Positions 9,855 to 18,839 are shown, counted from the stretch's first letter. The stretch is 64,000 nucleotides of DNA from Campylobacter concisus (GCF_003048905.1 NZ_PIRO01000001.1:930001-994000), one strand, 5' to 3'. Notes: generated from the sequence alone by a model not told the origin. A program made the numbers and translations.

Positions 9855-11129
9855 TCACACAAATGTTTTTGCCTTTATATATATGTCTGATAAATAATCT
9901 TTAAGCTCGGTATTTTCTATGAAATTAACTATTTGTGCATAGGTAGCTTTTGCATTATTATTCATACCTTGAGCAGTAAAAATTTTTGATAATTCAAGCA
10001 TAAAATTAAGCTCGCCTTGAGCACTTGAAGCATGCTTGCTTTTGTCTAGTTCTTTTATTAGATCTTCAAAACTCATATCTTTTTTACTATCACTACTGGA
10101 AGTAAATTCCAAAGAGTTGCTTTTAATAAAAAATTTATTTACATCTTCACTAAAAAAAGCTTCTCCGCTTTGAAATTTGAGCTTTTTTATATCTGGAAAT
10201 TTATCAATAAAATTTAAAACCATATCACAAATAAGATCACTTTGCCTTGCAAGTCCAGCACTATTTAAAAACTCACAAAATATCTTAATGCCTTCTATCC
10301 AAAATGGGTTAAGTGCTAAATTTCTTATAAATTTTTCTAAATTGTCAAGATTTAGTTCGTTACTTTTTTTAAAAAGCATAATTAGATTTTCATCAGGATA
10401 ACGTATCTGCGTTATTTGATCGCTACTTGATGGAAGCGTCTTTATTCTGCCCCACATTGCTTCAAAAATTAAAGCATAAGCGGTAAAATTTTTAATATCA
10501 CTCTTTAAAAGCATTAGTGATAAATTTATAAAATATTCTCTAAATTCTCTATCATTAAATGTACTAATGTCATTGCTACTAAATGAAACGCTTTGATGGT
10601 AAGTTGGCTCAGTTTTAGTGACGACTTTTGGCTCTTTAGCTTTTAAAATTTCTTCTTTTTTTTCTTCTATATAAAGTGTATCAAAATGTGTGCCAAGCTC
10701 TTGCGAAAGCTCAGGCACAAGATCATTAAACGCTTTTGCGTCAGCTTGATCCAAAGCTTTATCATTAGCTTGCGTAAAAAGCTCTATTGTTTGAGCTATT
10801 ATCTTTTTTTTAGCAGGTAGTTGTTTTTCATTTTTCGCAAGTAAATTTGACTCTTTTTTTAAAATAGATAGAAAAAAGGCAAAAGCTTTTATAAGTGTCT
10901 TAAAAGCCTCTTTGTCATTTAAATTTATAGCAGAAATCGCTAAGAAATTTAAAAGCTTAGCATCAAGGCTAAACTCACTTAGGGCTTTTAAAGATGAGCT
11001 AAATACGTAATCCCACTTTATGCTATCATGCATCAAAGTTTTATACTTTGACATTTCATCAGTTAAACTAATATAAAGCTCATTCTCTAAAAAATCTTCG
11101 TTAAATTGATTACAAAAATTATCTTGCAC
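9855..11129 (-). CDS. tssA: TssA-like (ImpA/VasJ) T6SS protein
   Basis: A 424-residue largely helical protein between tssL and tssB. The N-terminal 130 residues, with WDYVFSSSLKALSEFSLDAKLLNFLAISAI, look like the ImpA N-terminal domain of TssA proteins. The C-terminal part (SAQGELNFMLELSKIFTAQGMNNNAKATYAQIV) resembles the VasJ-type tail. TssA coordinates baseplate and sheath polymerization. The start codon follows directly after the tssL stop. The assignment rests on the domain pattern and operon position; sequence divergence from model TssA proteins is large. Confidence 0.8.
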   Translation of the reverse strand: MQDNFCNQFNEDFLENELYISLTDEMSKYKTLMHDSIKWDYVFSSSLKALSEFSLDAKLLNFLAISAINLNDKEAFKTLIKAFAFFLSILKKESNLLAKNEKQLPAKKKIIAQTIELFTQANDKALDQADAKAFNDLVPELSQELGTHFDTLYIEEKKEEILKAKEPKVVTKTEPTYHQSVSFSSNDISTFNDREFREYFINLSLMLLKSDIKNFTAYALIFEAMWGRIKTLPSSSDQITQIRYPDENLIMLFKKSNELNLDNLEKFIRNLALNPFWIEGIKIFCEFLNSAGLARQSDLICDMVLNFIDKFPDIKKLKFQSGEAFFSEDVNKFFIKSNSLEFTSSSDSKKDMSFEDLIKELDKSKHASSAQGELNFMLELSKIFTAQGMNNNAKATYAQIVNFIENTELKDYLSDIYIKAKTFV

Positions 11130-11894
11130 TTACTTGTTATCCATAAAATTCTCTATCTTATTATTTAGGACACTATCGTTTCTGATATTGTTTTGATCCA
11201 TAGAATATGTACTATATAAAAACGCGGCTGCGATCATAGCAATGGCTAGCAAAATGAAATAAAATTTTAAACGCTTTAGCGAAAATACCTCAAGAAAGCT
11301 TTTCTTTGTCTGTTTTAAGTAACTCTTTTCAAATACATTTTCATCGGCCTTTATGAGCGGAGAAACGGCTGCAGCTATATTTTCACAAAGATAAGAAATT
11401 TTTTCATTGCAATCTTCTTGGGTTTCATATTTTCCTTTATAACCAAGCACCAAACAAGCATATATAAATTCTAAGAAATCTTTATTTTTGCCAACATTTT
11501 CAAACCACTTATCCATAATGCCAAAGAATTTATTTCCACCTAGATTTTCATTAAAAAATCTTGTTGTCAGGGTATTATTGGCCCAAAAGCTGTTCATAAA
11601 AATTTCATTTTTTAGCAAGCTCTCATCTATAAAAACACAAAGGCAATATCTAAGCCTAATAATATCGTCTTCCTCGTAAATACCTAGATTTGATATCTTT
11701 GAAGTAGTGCTTAAGATATCATTTATCAATTTTTCACGTAAATTTGCCATTTCGCTTTGTGAAAAATTTTGTAATTTTGAAACCCTATTTGCCAAAAGAA
11801 GTAATGGCAATACGTGATCTAGTGCAAGATTTGTGCCAAGACCTAAAAGATTTGTTTGACTTAAAACTGAGGTTTCATTTTGATTTTCGTTCAT
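11130..11894 (-). CDS. tssL: TssL (DotU-like) T6SS membrane protein
   Basis: I place the start at the ATG at 11894 (MNENQNETSVLSQTN), which has an AAGGAT site just upstream; a longer reading from 11918 would overlap tssK without a good ribosome site. The protein of about 254 residues has the DotU pattern: YCLCVFIDESLL, SFWANNTLTTRFFNENLGGNKFF, YACLVLGYKGKYE. A single C-terminal membrane helix lies near KFYFILLAIAMIAAAFLYS. TssL is tail-anchored in the inner membrane and binds TssM and the baseplate. No peptidoglycan-binding extension follows the membrane segment. Confidence 0.95.
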   Translation of the reverse strand: MNENQNETSVLSQTNLLGLGTNLALDHVLPLLLLANRVSKLQNFSQSEMANLREKLINDILSTTSKISNLGIYEEDDIIRLRYCLCVFIDESLLKNEIFMNSFWANNTLTTRFFNENLGGNKFFGIMDKWFENVGKNKDFLEFIYACLVLGYKGKYETQEDCNEKISYLCENIAAAVSPLIKADENVFEKSYLKQTKKSFLEVFSLKRLKFYFILLAIAMIAAAFLYSTYSMDQNNIRNDSVLNNKIENFMDNK

Positions 11895-11902
11895 TTTTAT
11901 CC

Positions 11903-13297
11903 TTATAATAAAGCCCACATTTTAATGTCAGCATTTGGTAAATTTGCCGTTATATAAACGCTAATCACATTTTGATTTGCAAAGCTTTTAAAAATTTCAT
12001 CTTTTTTGTCTATCTTGTAATAGATATAATCGTTTAACTTCGGTAAAGTACTAGGAACAACAGAAATTTGCTCTACGTTTATACCTCTTAGCTGTGAAGA
12101 AACTATGCCTTTTATATTTGATTGAGTATGGATTTTGCATTGCTCTTTGAAATTTTTAAGAAGATACTCATTTTTCGTATCGCTGTGAATAGCAAAATAA
12201 ATTTCTGAGTTTTCAATAATACTTGGATTATCAAAAATACAGTCATAAAAACCGTGATTATTTTTAACAATCTGTGCCATTATATATTTTGGAGATAAGA
12301 TATGTGAGAATAAAAGTCTTAGATTATTTATCAAAGGCACAAAAGTTTGAGTTAGATTATTGTGATCGTAGGCTATAAATTCACTAAAACTATTATCGTG
12401 ACTAAGTGCCAGCAGATCAGCCTGAAAATCAACTAATTTTTCATACAAATACTCTGGGTGAAATTTATCTTTCTTTAACAAATAAGAGAATATTAAATAC
12501 CATTTTTTTAGCATATTTAGTGTTAAATACGTTGAAAAATCAAGTCTATTTTTAGCTTGATCAACACCTCCTAGCAACCCAAAATAACTCTCTTGATGTT
12601 GCTTTGTAGCAAAGCTAAGCTCCTCTATAAAATTTGTTATAAAGGTGTTTTTACTGATGTCAATACAAGTTGGAATAAATTTTTCGTCAAGTGTTATTTG
12701 TTTGTTTAGGTCTATATTTTTTATTTTACAAATTGGTATGCTAAGCTCGTAAGGCATCTTTGAGCCAAATACTCCAAGAGACGATCTTTGGCTCGCTAGG
12801 ATTAGATTTTCTTTATCTTGTGTAAAGGCAGAAGATAGCTCAAAATCATCTTTATCATCTAGCTCGTTTAATATATCGTTGCTAGCTTCATCATGCACTC
12901 TTGAGCTAATAAGTGCTTGCTTGGCTATAAATTTTAAATTTGGTAAATTATTTTGCAAGCTAATATCGACCAAACCTGAGCTAATAGGTAGTTTTAGCAC
13001 TATAATGGCTGAGTTTAGCTCACTTGGACTTATCTCAAGTGGTTCTGGTAATTCATCTTGATCTGGCGCGTTAAAAATCGTACCATCTTGAGAGATACAA
13101 GAAATTTTAGTTAGTCCTATTTTGCCTTGAAGCAAAAGATCGCTTGAAATTTCTAAATCTAAAACACCGTATAAATTTGAAAAAGAAGAGATGGTTTTTA
13201 AGTTTAAATTTCTCTCAAAATATCTTTCTTGTTGCTCGAAATGAACCTTATCAACGTTCATTCCGTTATACCAAACGACTTTTAGCTTTTCAGACAT
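11903..13297 (-). CDS. tssK: TssK baseplate-to-membrane connector
   Basis: A 464-residue protein beginning MSEKLKVVWYNGMNVDKVHFEQQERYFERN, which fits the TssK N-terminal pattern W-x-x-G-M-x-x-x-x-x-H-F-Q-Q (the string is quoted in part of the family). TssK trimers link the TssEFG baseplate to the TssL/TssM cytoplasmic domains. It lies 1 bp after tssJ and 8 bp before tssL. The length is normal and the frame is uninterrupted. Confidence 0.93.
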   Translation of the reverse strand: MSEKLKVVWYNGMNVDKVHFEQQERYFERNLNLKTISSFSNLYGVLDLEISSDLLLQGKIGLTKISCISQDGTIFNAPDQDELPEPLEISPSELNSAIIVLKLPISSGLVDISLQNNLPNLKFIAKQALISSRVHDEASNDILNELDDKDDFELSSAFTQDKENLILASQRSSLGVFGSKMPYELSIPICKIKNIDLNKQITLDEKFIPTCIDISKNTFITNFIEELSFATKQHQESYFGLLGGVDQAKNRLDFSTYLTLNMLKKWYLIFSYLLKKDKFHPEYLYEKLVDFQADLLALSHDNSFSEFIAYDHNNLTQTFVPLINNLRLLFSHILSPKYIMAQIVKNNHGFYDCIFDNPSIIENSEIYFAIHSDTKNEYLLKNFKEQCKIHTQSNIKGIVSSQLRGINVEQISVVPSTLPKLNDYIYYKIDKKDEIFKSFANQNVISVYITANLPNADIKMWALL

Positions 13298-13298
13298 T

Positions 13299-13766
13299 TT
13301 ATTTGCTTGCTTGTATTTTAGAGCTACTAGCGTCTAAAACATTTACGCCATTTTTTGTTATTTCAAAAACTATATTTTTTTCTTTTATCTCTTTTGTAGC
13401 CTTGTAAGCCTTGATATTTGTCTTGCTCTGATCAGCATAAAGTACCAAAATACCAACATACGGAACTTCATCAGGATATACATTTGTAAAAGCATATCTA
13501 TTTGTATTTGGCTGAATTTGTGTTTTTATAGAGTCAATCTTATCATAACCTAGTATTTCACCATTTCTCTCGGCTAGATCGATAATGCTAGCTTCTTGAA
13601 ATTTAGCCACATCTCTTAATTTATAAGCTATGATAGTTATAGGAACATTATCGCCATGATAGTTTAAATTTGAATTTGGCATATTGCTTATAATAAGATC
13701 TTTTGCACATCCTGCAAGAAATAGCATAAATACTAAAAAAGATAGAAATTTAAATATTTTTTTCAT
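13299..13766 (-). CDS. tssJ: TssJ outer-membrane lipoprotein
   Basis: A 155-residue protein with a lipoprotein signal peptide: a basic start, a hydrophobic stretch and the lipobox LAGC with Cys20. The mature part has NYHGDNVPITIIAYKLRD, like the beta-sandwich of TssJ/VasD, and a C-terminal strand. TssJ anchors the TssLM complex to the outer membrane. It is the first gene of the T6SS operon here, with an AAAGGAAC ribosome site and an AT-rich TATATTATT upstream that may serve as a -10 element. Confidence 0.9.
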   Translation of the reverse strand: MKKIFKFLSFLVFMLFLAGCAKDLIISNMPNSNLNYHGDNVPITIIAYKLRDVAKFQEASIIDLAERNGEILGYDKIDSIKTQIQPNTNRYAFTNVYPDEVPYVGILVLYADQSKTNIKAYKATKEIKEKNIVFEITKNGVNVLDASSSKIQASK

Positions 13767-13877
13767 GAGTTCCTTTACCTGATTTTAATAATATAACTTT
13801 TGCGTAATTATATCTAAAAATTTAGATGATGCTCATTTTAAAATTAATGTTCTTAAACAAAACTTTTATATCAGTTC

Positions 13878-14259
13878 TCATTCTTTTTTATCGTCTTTAT
13901 TATTTTTATTATCTTTGCTACTCATACTATCTACAGCCACCTGTATTATTCCGGTAAAATATACTTGCTCCAGCTTCGGCCGCAGTCTTTAAATCCCCAT
14001 TGCCTATTTTTATGTTTTTACCAAAATTTCCTACTATATTGCCGAATGTACCAAAAGTTCCGCCAGCAAAACCTTTTCCGACCACTCTCTCTGCATCTAG
14101 ATCTTTTGATCTATCTTTAAGCTGAGAGTATAGCTCGGTAGATGAGTTAACAAAAGCGCCTCTGACTATTGCTGATAGTAAATTACCAGCACCTATTACC
14201 ATACCTGTACCAAATTTGCCTTGTAAATTTATTTTCTTAAGTATATTAATAATATCCAT
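13878..14259 (-). pseudogene. toxin-tip-like protein with frameshifted end
   Basis: The uninterrupted frame codes for 110 residues and stops at 13927 after NNTGGCR. In the neighbouring frame the last stretch reads IQVAVDSMSSKDNKNNKDDK and ends at 13878. That tail resembles GGVIQSDMDNKQ, the end of the fragment at 14.5-14.7 kb, so a frameshift near 13.94 kb is likely. The body is Gly-rich (GTGMVIGAGNLLSAIVRG, VVGKGFAGGTFGTFGNIVG) and could insert into membranes. Its start overlaps the preceding membrane-protein gene by 31 bp. I recognise no family; a decaying T6SS effector C-terminus is an inference from context. Confidence 0.5.
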
Positions 14260-14516
14260 AAGATAGACTCGATAACTACATAGAATAAAGCTACGCTACC
14301 GTACTTTATCTCCATGTGTTTAATGTTATCGCTAGTGAGATCACTTTTTTTGATACCGTTTTTTGCTATAAAAAATAAAGATACGCATATACACATAGCA
14401 TATATCGCATCTATATAATAAATTTCTCCGAAAAAGTATTTTAATAGCTTTACAAATAGTAGCGCTACTATGCATATTGCTATAACGCCGCTGAATACTA
14501 TCGCAATTTTCTTCAT
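14229..14516 (-). CDS. small three-to-four-helix membrane protein, putative immunity protein
   Basis: A 95-residue protein with hydrophobic segments IAIVFSGVIAICIVALLFV, a central IDAIYAMCICVSLFFIA and VALFYVVIESILWILLIYL. Its ATG overlaps the stop of the upstream toxin-like fragment (ATGA), and its own end overlaps the next fragment. Alternation of soluble fragments and small membrane proteins with such overlaps is typical of effector-immunity pairs in which the immunity protein guards the inner membrane. No family was recognised; the immunity role is inference. Confidence 0.55.
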   Translation of the reverse strand: MKKIAIVFSGVIAICIVALLFVKLLKYFFGEIYYIDAIYAMCICVSLFFIAKNGIKKSDLTSDNIKHMEIKYGSVALFYVVIESILWILLIYLRK

Positions 14517-14675
14517 TGTTTATTATCCATATCTGACTGTATTACGCCGCCTACTAGTCCAGTACCTACTTCAAATATAGTCTTATAGTTACCATCTTTG
14601 CCTCTTTGTATCTTCCCACCTATCTTTCCAGCACCAATTATGCACATCTTTCATTAAAACCCTATTTTTACTCAT
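14513..14675 (-). pseudogene. toxin-tip-like fragment, frameshifted
   Basis: A start at 14675 (MSKNRVLMKDV) overlaps the end of the upstream membrane gene in its shifted frame. After about 11 codons the useful reading changes frame and continues CIIGAGKIGGKIQRGKDG, then EVGTGLVGGVIQSDMDNKQ, to the TGA at 14513. The Gly-rich IIGAGKIGG recalls MVIGAGNLL in the fragment at 13.9-14.3 kb. This is a short remnant of the same type of gene, too short to work as it stands. It is joined by a 4-bp overlap to the 95-residue membrane gene. Confidence 0.45.
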
Positions 14676-15020
14676 TCTTATTAAATATTTTAAGCGATGT
14701 CTTTACAACTACAATAACAAGTATAAAAATAACAATATACCGTATGTACCCTTCAAAACTATCATAGATAAATTTAAAACCGAGCAAATATATTAAAAAA
14801 GTGTAATTGTTGATAAAATATCAAATTTAATTAATGAATTTGCAATATTACCTTTGATGAAAAAAGGCATAACACAATATACAAAAATACAAATAAAAAA
14901 GGAGACCGAGAGAAGATCGGCCTCACTCCAACCCCTAATATAGTACTCCCCATAGATCATACACAAAACAAGCTCTACAAATGATATACAACCCACAGCT
15001 ATTCTCTGACTTTTTTCCAT
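14668..15020 (-). pseudogene. membrane protein (putative immunity), frameshifted at a T6 run
   Basis: The open frame gives 75 residues with two membrane segments (IAVGCISFVELVLCMIYG and LLSVSFFICIFVYCVMPFF) and stops at 14793. The stop follows a run of six T on the coding strand (14795-14800). One extra T would open the frame onto LIYLLGFKFIYDSFEGYIRY and VIFILVIVVVKTSLKIFNKNE, ending at 14668 and overlapping the next start. The gene is therefore either broken or slippage-dependent; a sequencing error is also possible. It follows the 156-residue protein with a 22-bp overlap. Confidence 0.5.
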
Positions 15021-15469
15021 ACCATTTCCATATTTTTATTGATATCATCTAAGTTTTTTATTGTATTAAATATTATACCTGTTTTTGTTTCTGGCACCGT
15101 TGAATCATTAAACATATCAACACCTATTGTTAAAGCACCTGTCCCGATTGTTATTACTCTTGGATCATAAACAAAATTTCCAAACTTATAATTAATACCT
15201 TCTGTTACTTGTACTGGCTTGCCAGTAGATACAAACCTACCGCCTTGCATCATTTTAAAATTTCCAGTACCTTTGCTGTTCATTATTTGTTCGTATATCA
15301 CTTTATTCCCCGTTATATCCATACTACGAACTACATACTCTTTACCGTTATGTCTTAATATACCATCACTACCGAACTTTCCTCCCTTTGGGGTATTGGC
15401 TAATAGTTTTTCGTTTATTCTTTCAGTCATTCCTATTTTAGAGATATTTTTAAAATTTCTATTTATCAC
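14999..15469 (-). CDS. 156-residue toxin-tip-like protein
   Basis: A soluble protein without signal peptide. It carries PKGGKFGSDGILRHNGKEYV, then RSMDITGNKVIYEQIMNS and a Gly-rich TIGTGALTIGVDMFND. The 'GGKFG' start of the domain resembles 'QGKFGTG' in the 110-residue protein downstream, so the two may share ancestry. The gene is overlapped at both ends by small membrane-protein genes. It looks like an effector C-terminal domain that has lost its delivery part, or an orphan cassette. Function unknown. Confidence 0.5.
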   Translation of the reverse strand: MINRNFKNISKIGMTERINEKLLANTPKGGKFGSDGILRHNGKEYVVRSMDITGNKVIYEQIMNSKGTGNFKMMQGGRFVSTGKPVQVTEGINYKFGNFVYDPRVITIGTGALTIGVDMFNDSTVPETKTGIIFNTIKNLDDINKNMEMVWKKVRE

Positions 15470-15953
15470 CGCTGCTTTGTTTATTTTTTAATTTTACATT
15501 TGTAAAATTTAACGAATTCTTACTTTTTTCAAATTTAACTTTTTGCTTCTTTTGTTTTTTAGGGTTTCTATTTTGTGGTTTATCTGATATAAATTTTTCA
15601 GGTCGAAAGGCCCAAAAAAACACGCTAATAGTAGAAATCAATGAAAAGATGCAAAAATAAACTAAATATCCATTTGATTTGTAAATTATGAATTTAACAA
15701 GAAAGTAAAAAACAATAACAATAGGAATAAAAAATAATATACCTATTTTTAAAATTTTTATATTTTTAGATTTATTATAAATTATATAACAATGGCGAAT
15801 AAACTTAAAACAAAAATATAGTACAAGCAAACCCAAAAAATATAAGATAATCCAAGCAACTAATGGGTAATGATTGGCTAAATATACGATTAAATCTACG
15901 ATTTTATATTGAAATTCTCGCCAGAAAGCATTAAAAAAATCATTCATTACCAC
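15459..15953 (-). CDS. 164-residue membrane protein, putative immunity protein
   Basis: Four hydrophobic stretches can be seen: VAWIILYFLGLLVLYFCF, ILKIGILFFIPIVIVFYFLV, and LVYFCIFSLISTISVFFWAF, after a moderately hydrophobic N-terminus. A strongly basic C-terminal tail (KQKKQKVKFEKSKNS) follows. The start overlaps the end of a frameshifted soluble fragment by 14 bp and the end overlaps the next soluble protein. It fits the toxin/immunity alternation of this stretch. No family recognised. Confidence 0.5.
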   Translation of the reverse strand: MVMNDFFNAFWREFQYKIVDLIVYLANHYPLVAWIILYFLGLLVLYFCFKFIRHCYIIYNKSKNIKILKIGILFFIPIVIVFYFLVKFIIYKSNGYLVYFCIFSLISTISVFFWAFRPEKFISDKPQNRNPKKQKKQKVKFEKSKNSLNFTNVKLKNKQSSGDK

Positions 15954-16500
15954 TACCGCCGATAGTATTGCCTTTTATCGTATTGCGAAGTTCATAATTT
16001 GCTCCTTGAAAAATTGTATACCTAAAAATATTTCCACCATTTTCTATCATATTATTTAATAATTTATCTTCCCTATTTATTGATTTTGTATTTAAAAAAT
16101 CTCTCCATTGTTTTGATATTGCCCCAATTGAATGCTTTACTTCTCGCAAAATTTGAGAAATTTGATGCATACTTAGTATCATCATCTCTATTTTTGTTTA
16201 TATCTCTATGATCTTGTATATCCATCGATCTTTGGTTTTCATGAGTTATGGTTTTTACTAGATCTTTCATATCGGTTATGTTTTTGAAATTTATATAGCT
16301 AGCACTGGTTTGCAAACTCGTATAACCTTTTATTTCTTCGTCATTATATCCTCTTTCATTTTTTGTACATAAGGCTGTGCGGTATAGTCTTTCTCAAAGC
16401 TTTCTTGAAAGCCTTTAAGAAAATTCTTTACAAAGGCTCTACTATGAAGCTCTTCATCTTTACTGTTAAGCTTACTGAAGCTTAATGGCAGTAGCTGGAT
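15940..16500 (-). pseudogene. remnant of a larger gene with multiple frameshifts (probable effector)
   Basis: Coding-like stretches continue from about 16500 to 15940 but change frame at least twice. From upstream: LLPLSFSKLNSKDEELHSRA and FVKNFLKGFQESFEKDY; then, in another frame, NDEEIKGYTSLQTSASYINF and THENQRSMDIQDHRDI; then, in a third, REVKHSIGAISKQWRDFL and a tail ending GNTIGGSGNE at 15940. The tail overlaps the start of the 164-residue membrane gene. The stretch is probably the 3' part of one effector-like gene truncated at the island junction. The family is unknown. Confidence 0.45.
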
Positions 16501-16718
16501 ATTCCTTGGGGTATTTTAAAGGTAACCTAAAATAAAAGATAGAAACAAGAATTTAAAACAAATTTATTTTTATGGTATTAAAATGGTGATGGCTTTATAA
16601 TCGTTGGAATTTTTAAGAGGCTGTTCCACTTTAGTAACTAAGCGTTCCACTCTTAAAGGAAATTTTAAAGAAAGGAAAGAACAAAAGTATCACTGCTAGT
16701 GCCTAAAATAGTGTGTTC
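16501..16718. other. intergenic, island left boundary
   Basis: No gene is seen. The stretch contains GTTCCACT twice (about 16624 and 16642) and an AAATTTTAAAGAAAGG block. Similar sequence (GTACCACT, AAATTTTAAAGAGAGG) precedes the second att copy at 38.6 kb. These shared elements may be arm-type integrase binding sites, or they may simply be inherited flanks of a tandem insertion. Confidence 0.4.
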
Positions 16719-16764
16719 TGGTGTCACGGGGGAGACTTGAACTCCCGACCTCCGGCTTATGAGG
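16719..16764 (-). other. att site: 3' half of a CAT-anticodon tRNA (left copy)
   Basis: These 46 bp, read on the minus strand, form the anticodon loop CTCATAA, the 3' anticodon stem, the variable loop, the T arm (GGGAG TTCAAGT CTCCC) and an acceptor strand ending ACCA. The 5' half of the tRNA is absent. The identical 46 bp recur at 38679-38724. Each copy lies about 100 bp in front of a tyrosine integrase gene, so these are attachment sites of islands that use this tRNA (Met or lysidine-modified Ile). Confidence 0.85.
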
Positions 16765-16868
16765 ATTTTTTATATGAGCTCACAAAAGCCTGAAATACGC
16801 ACTTTAGACGATTTTTTACTTAGTCATTACATAAAACTGTTCCATTATTGACCGGTTGATTATTAAAT

Positions 16869-18839
16869 ATGGGACAACACTTAAGAGAGCGAAACGGTAT
16901 ATATTACTACCGAGCCACACTTGCTCCAAGCATTAGAAAATTTTTTAACGAAAAACGAGAAATTTGCTTCTCCACATCCACTAATCTCTTGGAAAAAGCC
17001 AGAAAAAGGGCTAAAATTCTAGATAATAATCTTTACCTGATAAAAAGGGCGGTTCACATGAATCTTAGTGATAACATAATCCAATCTTTTGTAAATTCGT
17101 TTATGAAAGTAAAGCTTAGCAAGAGCATTAAAGAGCACTCTCTTCTTAATAAGAAGATGGATGTAGAATTTCTAAATGCGCTCAATGACTACTTTAAACA
17201 AAGTTTGATAGATGGTGATCTACCTCAAATTTTAATTAAGGATATAAGCAATATCACTAACACTGCTGGCGCTCTTGGTGGTAAGGATAAAGAGAACATA
17301 GGGCAAACTCTTTTAGAGAAGAATATACTAACGCTTAACTATCTTGTATCAAAGCTTGAGAAGAGCAGCGTGCTCTTTAATGACAAGCGTGAGCACTGTT
17401 TTCTCGAAGATGATTCTAGTGATAACTTAGCCAAACATGCCAAACCTAGTTCGTTTGACGCTAAGGACATAGCTTCATTTCAAGAAAATATAAAAGAGCT
17501 TGAAGATAGTGGCTGTTTGCCTATTACAGATGGACAGCTTAAGGCTATGGCTCAGAGGATTAGCGAAACGGTTTATGCCATACTAGATCAAAAGTATGGC
17601 TCGACCTCAAATTTAAAGCTAGTAAAAACAAAGAGGTGTGATAGAAGCATAGAAGATATCATAATGGATCCAAATCCACCAAAAAATATCAAGATAAAAT
17701 TAGATGACGATAGTAGCTTTAGTATTTTTAATCCTAGCGCCCAAGTAACACAAGAGTATGAGATTAGAAAAACATTGCAAGTGGCATCTGGCTCTAGCAA
17801 TCAATTCTCAACTTTAAATTTAGAAGATCAAAAGAGCTTAAAAGATGCATTCGAGATATTTGAGACAAACACTAAAAGAGCTGACAAGTGGTCGCCAGAT
17901 ACGCAAAGATTAGTTACTGGCGTAAAAAAGCTCTTATTTTTATACTTTAACGAAGATACACCAGTTCATAAGATCACAAGAGATAACTTGCTTGAATTTA
18001 GAGATCTTCTTTATAAAATTCCAACTAAGCTAGCTCAAAAGAGTAGGTATAAAGATAAAAGTTTATCTCAGATACTTAAGCTAGGAGAAAAGGACGATAA
18101 ACTCTCTGAGCCTACTATCCAAAAATATATGATAAGGGTTATTCAGTTTTTTAACTACTGCTTTGATAGCGGCTATATAGGTAAAAGCATAACTGCAAAA
18201 ATGAATGTCAAGATAGACATAGACCCTAGCGAAAGGGCGGTGCTTCCATACGATGTATCAGAAGCTAGGAAGATCTTTGAGATAGTAACTAGTATCAAAC
18301 AAAGTGGTAAATCGCCAAGCTCAAGGATAGAGGCGAGTGAGCTCTACTATGTTACAATGATAGCTGCCTATAGTGGCATGAGGATAAAAGAGATCACACA
18401 GCTTCATAAGGAAGATATAACCTTAAAAGATGGAATTTACTGCTTTAACATAAACACAAATGATGGCAAAACCACCAAGACTAAAAACAGCATTAGGTTT
18501 GTGCCTATCCATAGTAAGCTCATAGATCTAGGCCTGCTAGAATATGTTAATAGCAAGAAAAGCGGAAATATATTTAAGGTAAGCAATAAGGACTTCTCTG
18601 AAATTTTTAGAAGCCAGATCCAAAGAAAGTTTATAGACAAAGACTCTAAAAAGACCTTCTACTCTTTTAGGCACTACTTTATAGACTATCTAGTGCAGCG
18701 CGAGGTAGAAGCTAACCTTATAGCTCAGATAGTAGGACATGAAAAGCAGTATAAAATTTTGCTAAACACTTATGCCAAGCCTATTAATGCAAACACACTA
18801 AAGAGTAAAGTAGAGATGGTATCGTATGAAAATGAATAG
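16869..18839 (+). CDS. tyrosine recombinase / island integrase 1
   Basis: A 656-residue integrase. The C-terminal 200 residues hold the catalytic pattern: AAYSGMRIKEI (first Arg), SFRHYFIDYLV (H-x-x-R in context RH), IVGHEKQ (second His) and LLNTYAKP (nucleophile Tyr). The N-terminal part of about 300 residues is longer than in phage integrases and begins RERNGIYYYRATLAPSIRKF, an arm-binding type start shared with the second integrase at 38.8 kb. It lies 104 bp after the tRNA-derived att copy and is transcribed away from it, the normal layout of an island integrase. The last 23 codons are repeated at 27.5 kb. Confidence 0.93.
   Translation: MGQHLRERNGIYYYRATLAPSIRKFFNEKREICFSTSTNLLEKARKRAKILDNNLYLIKRAVHMNLSDNIIQSFVNSFMKVKLSKSIKEHSLLNKKMDVEFLNALNDYFKQSLIDGDLPQILIKDISNITNTAGALGGKDKENIGQTLLEKNILTLNYLVSKLEKSSVLFNDKREHCFLEDDSSDNLAKHAKPSSFDAKDIASFQENIKELEDSGCLPITDGQLKAMAQRISETVYAILDQKYGSTSNLKLVKTKRCDRSIEDIIMDPNPPKNIKIKLDDDSSFSIFNPSAQVTQEYEIRKTLQVASGSSNQFSTLNLEDQKSLKDAFEIFETNTKRADKWSPDTQRLVTGVKKLLFLYFNEDTPVHKITRDNLLEFRDLLYKIPTKLAQKSRYKDKSLSQILKLGEKDDKLSEPTIQKYMIRVIQFFNYCFDSGYIGKSITAKMNVKIDIDPSERAVLPYDVSEARKIFEIVTSIKQSGKSPSSRIEASELYYVTMIAAYSGMRIKEITQLHKEDITLKDGIYCFNINTNDGKTTKTKNSIRFVPIHSKLIDLGLLEYVNSKKSGNIFKVSNKDFSEIFRSQIQRKFIDKDSKKTFYSFRHYFIDYLVQREVEANLIAQIVGHEKQYKILLNTYAKPINANTLKSKVEMVSYENE

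Noticed and set aside
16719-16764. complete tRNA gene
   Set aside because: Only the 3' half (from the anticodon loop to CCA) is present; the expected D arm and 5' acceptor strand are missing at both copies.
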